In this document: positions 1 through 8,748 of the stretch, piece after piece
Numbering within the stretch: the stretch's first letter is position 1
Layout: each line of letters starts with the position of its first letter
Notes under the pieces: generated by a model
Told to the model about the DNA's origin: nothing
The model's input: only the letters and a program-made list of their open reading frames with translations
Database searches by the model: none
Translations under genes and position numbers: made by a program
Origin: Candidatus Villigracilis affinis
GTDB lineage: Bacteria; Chloroflexota; Anaerolineae; Anaerolineales; Villigracilaceae
DNA: 64,000 bases
Reading direction: 5' to 3'
NCBI GenBank assembly: GCA_016718275.1
Contig: JADKEA010000026.1
Coordinates: 62,001 to 126,000 of the forward strand

Positions 1-1299
1 TTGAAATTGTCGCTGTTGTTGATCGCGTTCATGCCCGCGATCTTTGCGGTGGCTGCGGGTTTCCGCGTGCTGGCGCGTGTGGTGACGAAGCGCGGCATGA
101 AAGCGATGGCCGATGTCAACGCCGCGATCAAGGAAACCATCAGCGGCATTTCCATCGCGAAGAATTTCAGGCAGGAGCAAAGCATCTTCGCCTCGTTCGA
201 TGAATCGAATCAGCAGTCATATCAGGTCAATGTGCGGCGCGGGTTTGTGCTTGCGCTGGTTTTCCCCACGCTCAATGCGCTGTCTGGCGTTTTTGTCGGC
301 ATCCTCATTTATGTCGGCGGTATGAGCGCGGAGCAGGGATTGGTCAGTATCGGCGCATGGTATCTCTTCATCATGAGCCTCGACCAGTTCTTTTTCCCGA
401 TCCTGAATCTCACTTCGTTTTGGGCGCAAATTCAAGGCGGCCTCTCCGCTGCCGAGCGCGTCTTCGCTTTGATCGATGCCGACCCGAATGTGATCCAAAA
501 GGAAAAGCAGGATGTGCCGCGACTCAAAGGCGAGATCAAGTTCGAAAATTTCGATTTCAGCTATTCGGATAAAGAACCGATCCTGCGTAACTTCAATCTG
601 GTCATACAACCCGGAGAGACTCTCGCCCTGGTAGGACACACCGGCGCGGGCAAATCGTCCATTGCAAAATTGATCGCGCGTTTTTACGAATACCAAAACG
701 GAGAGTTGCGCATTGACGGCCGTGACATCCGCACCTTTGACCTGACCCAATACCGCCGCCAGTTGGGGATCGTTTCGCAAGTCCCCTTCCTGTTTTCAGG
801 CACGGTGATTGACAACATCCGCTACGCCGCACCGGGTGTCCCTGAAAGCGAAATGCTCAAGCTCGCCAAAAAGATCGGTGACGGTGAATGGCTCGAAACC
901 TTGCCCGACGGCCTGCACACCGAAGTGGGCGAACGCGGCAACCGTCTTTCCATGGGACAGCGTCAACTGGTTGCGTTGATGCGCGTGCTCGTGCAAAACC
1001 CCGCCATTTTCATTCTCGATGAAGCCACCGCCAGCATTGACCCATTCACCGAATGGCAGATCCAGCAGGCGTTGAATCTCATCTTGAAGAACACCACCAG
1101 CATCCTCATCGCACATCGCCTCTCCACCGTCAAAGCCGCAGACCGGATCGTCGTCATGCAAAAGGGCTCCATCATCGAGCAGGGTGACCACGATGGCTTG
1201 CTAAAGCAAGGCGGGCATTATGCCGAGTTGTACAATACGTATTTCAGGCATCAAAGCCTTTCTTATATAGAACAAGTCAAGGAAATGGTGAATAAGTAA
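1..1299 (+). CDS. ABC exporter, fused permease/ATPase (5' end cut by window)
   Basis: This is the C-terminal 432 residues of an MsbA/MdlB-type half-transporter. Residues 1-165 are the end of the transmembrane domain, with hydrophobic stretches near 1-22, 80-105 and 115-135. The rest is the nucleotide-binding domain: Walker A GHTGAGKSS near residue 212, signature LSMGQRQ, Walker B FILDEATASID and the switch His in IAHRLST. Family members run about 580-620 residues, so roughly 150-190 N-terminal residues lie outside the window and the TTG at base 1 is not the true start. ABC exporters of this type work as homo- or heterodimers. The partner, if there is one, would be upstream, and the substrate cannot be read from the sequence. 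Two hairpin terminators follow. Confidence 0.93.
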   Translation: MKLSLLLIAFMPAIFAVAAGFRVLARVVTKRGMKAMADVNAAIKETISGISIAKNFRQEQSIFASFDESNQQSYQVNVRRGFVLALVFPTLNALSGVFVGILIYVGGMSAEQGLVSIGAWYLFIMSLDQFFFPILNLTSFWAQIQGGLSAAERVFALIDADPNVIQKEKQDVPRLKGEIKFENFDFSYSDKEPILRNFNLVIQPGETLALVGHTGAGKSSIAKLIARFYEYQNGELRIDGRDIRTFDLTQYRRQLGIVSQVPFLFSGTVIDNIRYAAPGVPESEMLKLAKKIGDGEWLETLPDGLHTEVGERGNRLSMGQRQLVALMRVLVQNPAIFILDEATASIDPFTEWQIQQALNLILKNTTSILIAHRLSTVKAADRIVVMQKGSIIEQGDHDGLLKQGGHYAELYNTYFRHQSLSYIEQVKEMVNK

Positions 1300-1305
1300 C
1301 GTGAA

Positions 1306-1347
1306 AACACTTCATTGAAGATCAATCTTCAATGAAGTGTTTTTTTT
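1306..1347 (+). terminator. Rho-independent terminator of the ABC exporter
   Basis: Perfect inverted repeat: arms 1306-1321 and 1326-1341 around a 4-nt loop, followed by a T tract to 1347. It lies seven bases after the exporter's stop codon. The A-rich left flank could also let it work on the reverse strand. Confidence 0.9.
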
Positions 1348-1409
1348 AAGAGACTTCTTACATAGATATTGATGAGTCCGCACTCCGAAATGATAATATT
1401 CTAAACCTT

Positions 1410-1444
1410 GCGGAGCAGACCTAATCATCTGCTCCGCTTTTTTT
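1410..1444 (+). terminator. Second hairpin terminator
   Basis: Arms GCGGAGCAGA (1410-1419) and TCTGCTCCGC (1428-1437) with an 8-nt loop and a run of seven T. It is oriented for forward transcription and backs up the first terminator in front of the convergent DUF6157 gene. Confidence 0.85.
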
Positions 1445-1454
1445 GTAGTGGTGA

Positions 1455-1862
1455 TCAAGCCTTTTTGGAACGCATGGCCTTCAAATGCTTTAAACCGGCA
1501 GCATTGGCGAATTTATTGTATTCCTTTGATTCGAGCGGAATGAGCGCAACTTTTCCATCTTCGTTGTGATACGTTCCCCAGCCATATCGCTTGCCCAGCG
1601 CCGAAGCCCGCAGGCATGGCTGACCCTGAGAGAAGAACTTGATTCGCTCCTCGGCCCAGTGTTCTTTGGGAATTTCCCTGTGCAGTGCATGGGCAAGGAA
1701 GGCGATATCATCCCCGCTGTATTTGTAGGGATTTTTGGCGATTAGTTCATATTCAATAACCGCCTTCGTCTTCTTCTCGCCTTTGGCCTGCGGAATCTCA
1801 GCCTGTGACACAGGGCAATCTTCGGCGACTTCGATGAAGGTGTTGTAATAGGTCGGTCCCAT
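1455..1862 (-). CDS. DUF6157 family protein
   Basis: 135 residues, soluble, with no signal peptide or membrane segment. The pattern YYNTFIEVAEDCP near the start, the middle NPYKYSGDDIAFLAHALHR and the later GQPCLRASALGKRYGWG match my memory of the small DUF6157 family, whose function is unknown. The stop of the upstream SRPBCC gene is at 1865, so the start codon follows within 2 nt. The two genes are probably cotranscribed and translationally coupled. Confidence 0.75.
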   Translation of the reverse strand: MGPTYYNTFIEVAEDCPVSQAEIPQAKGEKKTKAVIEYELIAKNPYKYSGDDIAFLAHALHREIPKEHWAEERIKFFSQGQPCLRASALGKRYGWGTYHNEDGKVALIPLESKEYNKFANAAGLKHLKAMRSKKA

Positions 1863-1864
1863 GC

Positions 1865-2299
1865 TTATGACTTCTCCAAAAGATATTTGATCTGATTGAG
1901 GGTCATTTCCCAGTTTTCACCGGCATAATCGGCTGCTGATTGAGAGGGATTGTTATCCTGCGTGATGGATAAGACGGTTAAACCGCCTTCTTCCGAGATG
2001 ATCTCATAGGTGATCAGGTTGTGATTTTCAGGCTTATCCTCGAGTCCACTGGCGGCGCTGAAGTAAGTGGCTTTCAGCAGTTTTTGCGGCATGATCTCCA
2101 GGATCGTCCCCCTGTCTTCGAAGGGTTGACCATCCCACTGGCCTTTATAAACCAGTGGACCACCCTTCTGCCAGGTAGATACAACCTCTGTGCCAAACAT
2201 GTATTGTTTGACGATTTCCGGAGTAGTGAGGGCCTCCCAAACCCTGCCTGTTGAAGCGTTGATCGTGATTTTTTTTGTGATCGAAAAGGACGTTGTCAT
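1865..2299 (-). CDS. SRPBCC / AHSA1-type START-like protein
   Basis: 144 residues. The pattern ITINASTGRVWEALTTPEIVKQYMFG at the N-terminus and the closing motif GENWEMTLNQIKYLLE (both given in shortened form as family landmarks) identify the activator-of-Hsp90-homology (AHSA1)/SRPBCC helix-grip fold. These proteins bind hydrophobic ligands and often sit beside small regulators. The ATG at 2299 is chosen because GGAGAAAC lies just upstream. A longer reading frame reaches 2362 but would run into the divergent AraC gene. It forms a unit with DUF6157 and is divergent from the AraC-type regulator, a likely controller. Confidence 0.85.
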   Translation of the reverse strand: MTTSFSITKKITINASTGRVWEALTTPEIVKQYMFGTEVVSTWQKGGPLVYKGQWDGQPFEDRGTILEIMPQKLLKATYFSAASGLEDKPENHNLITYEIISEEGGLTVLSITQDNNPSQSAADYAGENWEMTLNQIKYLLEKS

Positions 2300-2318
2300 A
2301 TCGTTTCTCCTAAGTCGG

Positions 2319-2324
2319 TATAAT
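2319..2324 (+). promoter_or_regulatory. -10 box TATAAT of the AraC-type gene
   Basis: TATAAT ends 10 nt before the ATG at 2335, so transcription would start at or within a few bases of the start codon. No Shine-Dalgarno sequence is visible. This is one of twelve such arrangements in the window. Confidence 0.6.
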
Positions 2325-2334
2325 AGCAGTTGTA

Positions 2335-3183
2335 ATGTCGAAAGTATTGCAAAAATCCGCAAATCGTTTTCAAAAGAAAGCCAGAAGGCACAAGGGCATC
2401 CTTGACCCGGCCAACGCTGCCACGCATTTTCAACTCAGCCGCTACCTGCCCTCGGCTGATCTTGCCCCCTTCGTGGAACACCACTGGACGATCCATTGGG
2501 ATTTGCGCGGACAGCCGCCGTACATCTCAGAAGTCCTGCCGCATTCGAGTGTCAACTTCGCTTTCACCGTTGACCGCGCCTGGATCACGGGAGTGACGAC
2601 CGGGATATACCAATATGAAGTGAAGGATGTCGGTACGATCGTGGGGACTATGTTCAAGCCCGGCGGGTTTCACCCGTTCTGGCGTCAACCCATCGTTATT
2701 TTGACCGATAAGGTTGTGGATGTAACAGAGGTTTTCCCTGAAGTGGATGAGGATTTTCGCCATGCACTGCTCGGACTCAACGATGACGAGTTGATGGTGG
2801 CCAAGGTGGAAGAATTGCTGACGGCAAGGAAGCCAGCGCTCGATCAGAACATGGCGTTGATCGATTCGATTCTCGAAACTGTTGCCGCCGATAAAGACCT
2901 GCGGACTGTTGAGATGGTAACCGAACGGTTTTATGTAAGCGGCCGTACAATTCAGTATCTTTTCCAAAAATATGTGGGAGTTGGCTTGAAGTGGGTGCTG
3001 ATGCGGTATCGCCTGCTCGAAGCGGTGGAGTTGGCGGCGCAGTTGCAGGAACCCAATTGGGCATCCGTTGCGGCGGATCTTGGCTACAGTCACCAGTCAC
3101 ATTTCGTCAACGATTTCAAGAAGCTGGTGGGTAAATCGCCTCTTCAGTACACACAAACCATCCGCACCGGAGAAGGTAAGTAA
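2335..3183 (+). CDS. AraC family transcriptional regulator (DUF6597-type sensor domain)
   Basis: 282 residues. The N-terminal 150 residues resemble DUF6597, seen in FVEHHWTIHWDLRG, LPHSSVNFAF and GTMFKPGGFHPFW. The C-terminal 100 residues are an AraC/XylS double helix-turn-helix, with the second helix landmark ASVAADLGYSHQSHFVNDFK and the closing KSPLQY. It reads divergently from the SRPBCC-DUF6157 pair across a 35-bp gap, which suggests it controls that pair. The effector is unknown. The start is supported by a -10 box directly upstream. Confidence 0.88.
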   Translation: MSKVLQKSANRFQKKARRHKGILDPANAATHFQLSRYLPSADLAPFVEHHWTIHWDLRGQPPYISEVLPHSSVNFAFTVDRAWITGVTTGIYQYEVKDVGTIVGTMFKPGGFHPFWRQPIVILTDKVVDVTEVFPEVDEDFRHALLGLNDDELMVAKVEELLTARKPALDQNMALIDSILETVAADKDLRTVEMVTERFYVSGRTIQYLFQKYVGVGLKWVLMRYRLLEAVELAAQLQEPNWASVAADLGYSHQSHFVNDFKKLVGKSPLQYTQTIRTGEGK

Positions 3184-3254
3184 AAGATTCTGTGCTTGTC
3201 AAAATATGAAGTAACCATTAAATCGCAGCATCAAGAGGAGGTGGAGAAAAAACT

Positions 3255-3296
3255 TTAACATCCCATTAACAGACAGCCAACCCTTTGTGATATATT
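3255..3296 (+). promoter_or_regulatory. Pho box plus promoter of phoP
   Basis: TTAACA at 3255-3260 and again at 3266-3271 gives an exact 11-bp direct repeat, the spacing of the Bacillus PhoP box. The second copy sits 19 bp before TATATT (3291-3296), where a -35 element would be. TATATT is preceded by TGA (extended -10 form) and ends 7 nt from the phoP ATG. This implies activation by PhoP of its own gene and a leaderless mRNA. Confidence 0.7.
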
Positions 3297-3303
3297 CCCA
3301 GTA

Positions 3304-4014
3304 ATGGCTGAAACAATTCTCATCGTTGAAGATGAACTCTCTTTACAGGAAACCCTTGCCTATAATCTAAAAAAAGAAGGTTATACGGTGGAAACAGTGG
3401 GGGATGGACGCTCTGCGCTCGAAGCGGCGCGGCGCTTGAAACCTGACTTGATCGTGCTCGATATCATGCTTCCCGAAATGGACGGTTTCGAAGTGGCGCG
3501 TATTTTGCGCAAGGAAATGTCCACGGCGATCTTGATGCTCACCGCTCGCGACGATGAAATCGACCGCGTGGTGGGCCTTGAAGTCGGCGCGGATGATTAC
3601 CTGACCAAACCGTTCTCCATGCGTGAATTGATGGCACGGGTGAAGTCACAGCTTCGCAGGGCGCGTTTGCTGCGCGAGGAAATGGGCAGGCCTGAGGCTT
3701 CGCCGCCCAGGCACGAAACCTTGAATTTCGAATCGTTGATCGTTAATCTCACCCGCCGCGAAGTGACATTGGACGGAATCCCCCTGCAACTGAAACCAAA
3801 GGAATATGAACTGCTCCTGTTCTTTGCCGAACACAAAGGCCAGATGCTTTCCCGTGAATTTATTTTAGAGCGCGTATGGGGCTGGGATTTCATCGGCGAC
3901 AGCCGTACCGTGGATGTGCATATCCGCTGGCTGCGCCAAAAGATAGAAAAAGATTCTGCCAATCCGGTCCGCATTGTGACAGTGCGCGGCGGCGGATATA
4001 GATTCGAAGGATAA
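3304..4014 (+). CDS. phoP: Phosphate-response regulator, OmpR/PhoB type
   Basis: 236 residues. The receiver domain (1-118) has acidic residues E9/D10/E11, phospho-acceptor D53 in LIVLDIMLPEMDG and the conserved Lys in YLTKPFS. The C-terminal winged helix carries LKPKEYELLLFF and the typical ending TVDVHIRWLRQKIE with VRGGGYRFE. It lies 10 nt before phoR and heads the Pho region. It is predicted to bind the 11-bp TTAACA repeats and switch on the pst, phoU-ppk and scavenging operons when phosphate is low. Assignment to Pho rather than another OmpR-type system rests on the context. Confidence 0.9.
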   Translation: MAETILIVEDELSLQETLAYNLKKEGYTVETVGDGRSALEAARRLKPDLIVLDIMLPEMDGFEVARILRKEMSTAILMLTARDDEIDRVVGLEVGADDYLTKPFSMRELMARVKSQLRRARLLREEMGRPEASPPRHETLNFESLIVNLTRREVTLDGIPLQLKPKEYELLLFFAEHKGQMLSREFILERVWGWDFIGDSRTVDVHIRWLRQKIEKDSANPVRIVTVRGGGYRFEG

Positions 4015-4024
4015 CAGGGAAAGG

Positions 4025-5248
4025 ATGAATCTTTTTCCGTGGGTGATCGCTGGCTTTTTGTTTTTTGTCGCCGCGTGGTTTGCGTGGCGATATTATGTTT
4101 TAAAACGACGCGTCGATCAATACGCTGAACTGGTGCGTTCCGTTCCCGAAAGACTCCCCGCCGACCTGGTAGAGATCGAGAATTTATCGAGTGCCATCGC
4201 GGCGTTGAAATCGTCTTTTGCGAATCAACTTGCAGCGTTGGGTTCCGAGAACACCCGCCTTGCGACCGTGCTTGCTCAATTGACCGATGGCGTGCTGATC
4301 GCTGATTCAGCGGGGCAGGTGCAGTATGCAAACCCTGCAGCGCAAAAACTTTTCGAGTCCGAGAATCCCATTGGGCGCAGTGTTGCGGAAGTGGTTCGCA
4401 ATCATCAATTGATTGAGGCGTGGCGGCGCAGCCAGCAGATGCGTGAACTGCAGACCGAGTCGGTTGAACTGCCTGCGCGAAAACATTTTCTGCAGCTCAT
4501 CGTCATCCCCGACAAGCATGCAGGCGGGAGTCTGCTGGTGGTGCAGGATCTTACCCGTGTGCGCAAGCTCGAAACGGTGCGCAGGGATTTCATCTCGAAT
4601 GTCTCACATGAATTGCGGACTCCGCTCGCCTCGCTCAAGGCATTGACCGAGACCCTGCAAAACGGGGCCATATCGGACCCTGATGCTGGTCCGCGTTTCT
4701 TGAGCAGGATCATCACCGAAGTGGATGCGCTGACGCAAATGGCGCAGGAATTGCTTGATCTTTCCAGAATCGAATCGGGGCAGGTGGAACTTGTCCTTGC
4801 GCCGCTTTCGCCGAAAGATTTATTGTCCTCCGCGGCAGATCGAATGAAGCTGCAGGCGGAACGCGCGAATTTGAAATTGCATGCAAACTGCCTCACAGAC
4901 CTGCCCGCCATCCGTGCGGATAAATCACGGCTGGAGCAGGTGCTGGTGAATCTGATCCACAACTCGGTGAAGTTCACAAAGTCCGGGGGAGAGATTATCC
5001 TCGAAGCAGAAGCAGGTTACGGCTGTGTAAGATTCGCTGTGCGGGATTCGGGCGTTGGAATCCCGTCGGAGAGTCTATCCCGCATCTTTGAAAGATTCTA
5101 TCGCGTGGATCGTTCCCGCACAGGTTCAGGCACCGGACTGGGACTTTCGATCTCGAAACATATCGTGGAAGCGCACGGCGGAAAGATCTGGGCGGAAAGC
5201 GAAGAGACACGCGGCAGTACTTTCTATTTTGAGATCCCCGTTTGGTAA
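4025..5248 (+). CDS. phoR: Phosphate sensor histidine kinase
   Basis: 407 residues. One membrane helix (about 5-24) and a short charged linker are followed by a PAS domain (about 85-180), a HisKA domain with phospho-acceptor H195 in SHELRTPLASL, and a HATPase domain (N box NLIHNSVKFT, G1 DSGVGI, F box FERFYR, G2 GTGLGL). There is no sizeable extracellular domain, so the signal must come from inside or from membrane partners. In well-studied Pho systems PstB and PhoU pass phosphate status to PhoR. It forms an operon with phoP and ends 3 nt before the convergent ppk1. Confidence 0.9.
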   Translation: MNLFPWVIAGFLFFVAAWFAWRYYVLKRRVDQYAELVRSVPERLPADLVEIENLSSAIAALKSSFANQLAALGSENTRLATVLAQLTDGVLIADSAGQVQYANPAAQKLFESENPIGRSVAEVVRNHQLIEAWRRSQQMRELQTESVELPARKHFLQLIVIPDKHAGGSLLVVQDLTRVRKLETVRRDFISNVSHELRTPLASLKALTETLQNGAISDPDAGPRFLSRIITEVDALTQMAQELLDLSRIESGQVELVLAPLSPKDLLSSAADRMKLQAERANLKLHANCLTDLPAIRADKSRLEQVLVNLIHNSVKFTKSGGEIILEAEAGYGCVRFAVRDSGVGIPSESLSRIFERFYRVDRSRTGSGTGLGLSISKHIVEAHGGKIWAESEETRGSTFYFEIPVW

Positions 5249-5251
5249 AAA

Positions 5252-7396
5252 CTATCCCCGCTTGCCCCTGTATTCGCTGATCAACAATTCCTGAATATCC
5301 ACTGTCAATTTATCTTTTACCTGATTGCGCACATAACTGCCGTCGCTTTGCATGAAGCGCGCGCGGGCGTTTTCTTGCAGGTAGGCATCGAGGACAGTGT
5401 CGCGAATATGGCGAATGTGTGCAGGGTCTTCGATGGGAAAGGCCACTTCGACACGGCGATTCAAATTGCGCGACATCAGATCAGCGCTGCCGAGATAGAT
5501 CTCTTCGGCACCGTCGTTGAAAAAATAATAAATGCGGCTGTGTTCGAGATACCGCCCGACCACGCTGATGACACGGATGTTTTCGCTGATGCCCTTGATG
5601 CCGGGGCGCAGACAGCACACCCCTCGTATGATCAGGTCCACTTTGACGCCCGCCTGTGAAGCACGATATAACAGTTGAATGATGCGCGGATCCACAATGG
5701 CGTTGGCCTTGAATATGAGCCGCGCTTCTTTTCCATTTTTGGCGTGCTCGATCTCGCGCAGGATCAGAGATTCGAATTTGTCGCGCAGGCATACGGGCGC
5801 AACAAGGAGTTTGCGATAACTTTGCTGGGCGGAATATCCCGTTAGAAAATTGAACAGGTCGGTGGCATCGGTGCCGATGGTTTCATCGGCGGTGAACATA
5901 CCGAGGTCTTCATACAGGTTGGCTGTGACCGCGTTGTAATTTCCAGTTCCAAGATGGACATATCTGCGAATGCCTTCGCCTTCCTGCCTTACGACGAGCC
6001 CGATCTTGCAGTGCGTTTTCAATCCCATCAAGCCGTACACAACATGCACCCCAGCCTGCTCCAGCTTGCGTGCCCAGCCGATGTTGCTTTCTTCATCGAA
6101 GCGGGCTTTGAGTTCCACCAGCACGGCCACCTGCTTGCCCCGCTCCGATGCTTCGAGCAGTGACTCAACGATGGGGGAATTTCCCCCGACGCGATACAAC
6201 GTTTGTTTGATGGCAAGCACATGCGGGTCGCGTGCCGCAGTGTTCAGAAAATCCACCACCGATGAAAAGGAAATATATGGATGGTGAACCATGATGTTTT
6301 GCTGACGAATGGCGGCGAAGAAGTCTTCAGTGCTCTCCAGGTTTTTAAGCGGTTTGGCTATCTTCGGCGTGTAAGGCGTGTATTTCAATTCGTGTTTTTC
6401 CACGCTCTTGTAAAGTTGCCAGAGCGAAGCCAGCCCCAGCGGATTGGCTTGCACGGCGATGTCGTTTGGCTTGGCTTCCAGGTTATCCACCAGCAATTCG
6501 CGGATATCACCCGGCATGGATTCGTTGACCGTGATCTGCACCACCGAGCCGAATTTTCTGCGCCGAATGCTTTGCTGCATGGTTTCGAGCAGGTCATCGG
6601 CTTCGATCTCCTGAATTTCCACGTCCGCATCGCGAATGGTGCGGAAGGGATGAACCGAAACCACATGCATGCCCGGGAAAAGCAATTCGATGTTCGCGGC
6701 GATGACCTGTTCCAGCCAGACGAAATAGTGGTGGCGTGGAATGGTCCCATCCTTGCGCTCGCCTCCCGATGACCGTTTGATGGGTACCAGGCGGGGAAGC
6801 GTATCTGGCACTTTGAGGCGCGCGAATCTTTCCGTCCCTTTCGGGTCGCGGATCACGATGGCCAGGCTCAAACTTAAATTTGAAATATGCGGGAATGGAT
6901 GCCCCGGGTCCAACGCCAGCGGAGTAAGAACGGGGTAGACCATTTCACGGAAATAGTCATCCACTTTTTCCTTTTGAGGCTTCGTTAACTTTCCGTACTC
7001 CATCACGTGAATGCCCGCCTTGTCCAGTTTGGGCATCAGCTTTTTCGTCAGGCAGGTGTGCGCCTCTTTGAAGAGTTCGCTGGCAAATTTCCGCATCGCG
7101 GCAAGCTGATCGCGGGGAGTCATTCCATCAATGGAAAGCTCACTAATATTCGCCTCCACCTGCTTGCGGACTCCTGAAATGCGCACCATGAAGAATTCGT
7201 CGAGATTCGAACCGAGGATGGCCAGAAATTTCACCCGCTCAAGCAGCGGATTGCGTTCATCCTTGGCTTCATCCAGCAGGCGTCTTTGAAACTCCAACAG
7301 GCTGAGTTCGCGGTTCACGAACAGCGACGGGTCATTCAACTCCGACTGGGCTTCGAGAAATTCTTTTTCCATGCTTGGCTTATGAGTTTTCACCAA
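5252..7396 (-). CDS. ppk1: Polyphosphate kinase 1
   Basis: About 706-714 residues, normal for Ppk1, which reversibly makes polyphosphate from ATP. The N and head domains include SLLEFQRRLLDEA and NLDEFFMVR. The catalytic part has HHPYISFSSVVDFL, IKQTLYRVGGNSPI and ELKARFDEESNI. The autophosphorylated His is in GLKTHCKIGLV. The start is uncertain: TTG 7396 and GTG 7393 overlap sixA by up to 17 nt, while ATG 7372 leaves a 7-nt gap. None has a clear ribosome site, so translational coupling to sixA is likely. It is the last gene of the phoU-ppx-CHAD-sixA-ppk1 operon. Confidence 0.95.
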   Translation of the reverse strand: MVKTHKPSMEKEFLEAQSELNDPSLFVNRELSLLEFQRRLLDEAKDERNPLLERVKFLAILGSNLDEFFMVRISGVRKQVEANISELSIDGMTPRDQLAAMRKFASELFKEAHTCLTKKLMPKLDKAGIHVMEYGKLTKPQKEKVDDYFREMVYPVLTPLALDPGHPFPHISNLSLSLAIVIRDPKGTERFARLKVPDTLPRLVPIKRSSGGERKDGTIPRHHYFVWLEQVIAANIELLFPGMHVVSVHPFRTIRDADVEIQEIEADDLLETMQQSIRRRKFGSVVQITVNESMPGDIRELLVDNLEAKPNDIAVQANPLGLASLWQLYKSVEKHELKYTPYTPKIAKPLKNLESTEDFFAAIRQQNIMVHHPYISFSSVVDFLNTAARDPHVLAIKQTLYRVGGNSPIVESLLEASERGKQVAVLVELKARFDEESNIGWARKLEQAGVHVVYGLMGLKTHCKIGLVVRQEGEGIRRYVHLGTGNYNAVTANLYEDLGMFTADETIGTDATDLFNFLTGYSAQQSYRKLLVAPVCLRDKFESLILREIEHAKNGKEARLIFKANAIVDPRIIQLLYRASQAGVKVDLIIRGVCCLRPGIKGISENIRVISVVGRYLEHSRIYYFFNDGAEEIYLGSADLMSRNLNRRVEVAFPIEDPAHIRHIRDTVLDAYLQENARARFMQSDGSYVRNQVKDKLTVDIQELLISEYRGKRG

Positions 7397-7895
7397 TTTG
7401 CACCAATTGTGACGGGGATAGCAGCCAGTTCAGGCTTGCGCACTTTCCATATTCTAACGCATCCATGGATAGCAGGCATACACTTCCCTTTTTCAAGGTC
7501 ACCGAACTGTCTGTTTTCCCTGAGATCAGCACTGAAACCAGGCTGCTCAGGTAGGGTTCATGCCCCACCAGTGCAATATTTTCCACATCGCTGTATTTCT
7601 CTTTTATTTCATTGATCAATTGATCGGCGTAGCCGGTGGCTTCCAAATGTTCTGTCGCGATCAACTTGCTCTTTTTGATATCGAGCCTATTCGCCAGTAT
7701 TTTTGCCGTCTCCATTGCCCGCACTGCCGGGCTGCTCAAGATCAGGTCCATCTGTATTTCCATCTCCCATAATCCCTGGGCGATTTTCTTCATCTTGTCC
7801 TTCCCCTTTCCGGTCAGCGGGCGCTGGCTGTCCTCCTCGTACTTTGGGTTTCCTGCCTCCACTGCGATTGCGTGACGTATGATGTAAAGATTCAT
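7380..7895 (-). CDS. sixA: Phosphohistidine phosphatase SixA
   Basis: 171 residues, histidine phosphatase superfamily. The catalytic RHA is in LYIIRHAIAVEAG at the N-terminus, with DLILSSPAVRAMETA and ALVGHEPYLSSLVS, which carries the second catalytic His. SixA removes phosphate from phosphohistidine proteins. Its neighbours suggest a role in phosphate or polyphosphate metabolism here. The ATG at 7895 follows GAGGAG by 7 nt. The preceding CHAD frame stays open for 209 nt into sixA in another frame, an unusually long same-strand overlap. Confidence 0.88.
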   Translation of the reverse strand: MNLYIIRHAIAVEAGNPKYEEDSQRPLTGKGKDKMKKIAQGLWEMEIQMDLILSSPAVRAMETAKILANRLDIKKSKLIATEHLEATGYADQLINEIKEKYSDVENIALVGHEPYLSSLVSVLISGKTDSSVTLKKGSVCLLSMDALEYGKCASLNWLLSPSQLVQIGENS

Positions 7896-8745
7896 TCTTA
7901 TGCTCCTCGTTCTGCGGTTTGTCAAAATTCCAAAAAGTGAAAACCTCACCTTTGTTTTCCATGAAATCAACGATCAGCGATTTCAGCCGGGCATTGCAAA
8001 ATTGGGTCACGTTTTCGGTGTCGGTCTGGGGCGAATGTTCTTTCACGTACTCCAAAAACGAATTCAGGAAAACTTCGGCATCCTGAATGTTTCCCATCAT
8101 GCCCTGATATTTATGCATATTCTCGAAATTCCCGATTGGAAAATCCTTAACGAGCGGATGGATCATCTCAACCAGATAGCGGAATTTTTTGAACGCCAGC
8201 CTCAAACGGTGGATGCTGGAAGCCTGCAGCGGATCCACCTGACCGTAGGCCTGCTCGGCTAAAGCATAGGCATTGTGCGCCGCTTCAAGCAGCCGCTCGT
8301 TAAATTGCGGGCTTGCCTGTTCCTCTTTTTCAAGGCTCTCCCGGATCTTCCCGATCCGCTTGCTGAGTTCTGAAAGCCCATTTTGTTTGATGCGCTTGTA
8401 AGCCGCTCGCATTAATTTGGCTTCGCGCTTCTTCAAGAATTTTCGAAACGGCTTCAACTCGGGCATCATCTCGATGTTTTCCGAGGTTTCCACGAGCATT
8501 ACCTGCACATCACGAAGCTCATTCAGGTCTTCGATCATTTGCTTGATGATTTGCCGTGCCTTTCGCACCCGCGGATGCGGAACGAGCACCTTTGCAAGCC
8601 CCAGCACCGCCAACAAGCGGCGGGATGTCACGCGCAGGTCATGCACGGCCTCGTCGGTAAATTCCATGCGGCAGGCTTTGTGCTGGGCGCGGAATTTCTT
8701 CCAGCGCTCGTCAAAAGCAGAAAGTAAAATCGAATCGGTTTCCAT
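7687..8745 (-). CDS. CHAD domain protein, reads into sixA
   Basis: 352 residues as read. The first 280 or so form a CHAD (conserved histidine alpha-helical) domain: AVHDLRVTSRRLLAVLGL near residue 33 and IHRLRLAFKKFRYLVEM near 190, with many basic and His residues on amphipathic helices. CHAD domains bind polyphosphate. The gene starts 3 nt after the ppx stop. The last 70 or so residues are Gly/Pro/Asn-rich, are encoded by the 5' end of sixA in another frame and do not look like a domain. Either the overlap is real or the original stop near the sixA start was lost by mutation. Confidence 0.85.
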   Translation of the reverse strand: METDSILLSAFDERWKKFRAQHKACRMEFTDEAVHDLRVTSRRLLAVLGLAKVLVPHPRVRKARQIIKQMIEDLNELRDVQVMLVETSENIEMMPELKPFRKFLKKREAKLMRAAYKRIKQNGLSELSKRIGKIRESLEKEEQASPQFNERLLEAAHNAYALAEQAYGQVDPLQASSIHRLRLAFKKFRYLVEMIHPLVKDFPIGNFENMHKYQGMMGNIQDAEVFLNSFLEYVKEHSPQTDTENVTQFCNARLKSLIVDFMENKGEVFTFWNFDKPQNEEHKNESLHHTSRNRSGGRKPKVRGGQPAPADRKGEGQDEENRPGIMGDGNTDGPDLEQPGSAGNGDGKNTGE

Positions 8746-8748
8746 GGT

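Noticed and set aside
1..3. TTG at base 1 as a start codon
   Set aside because: The domain is cut there; a full exporter needs about 150-190 more residues upstream.
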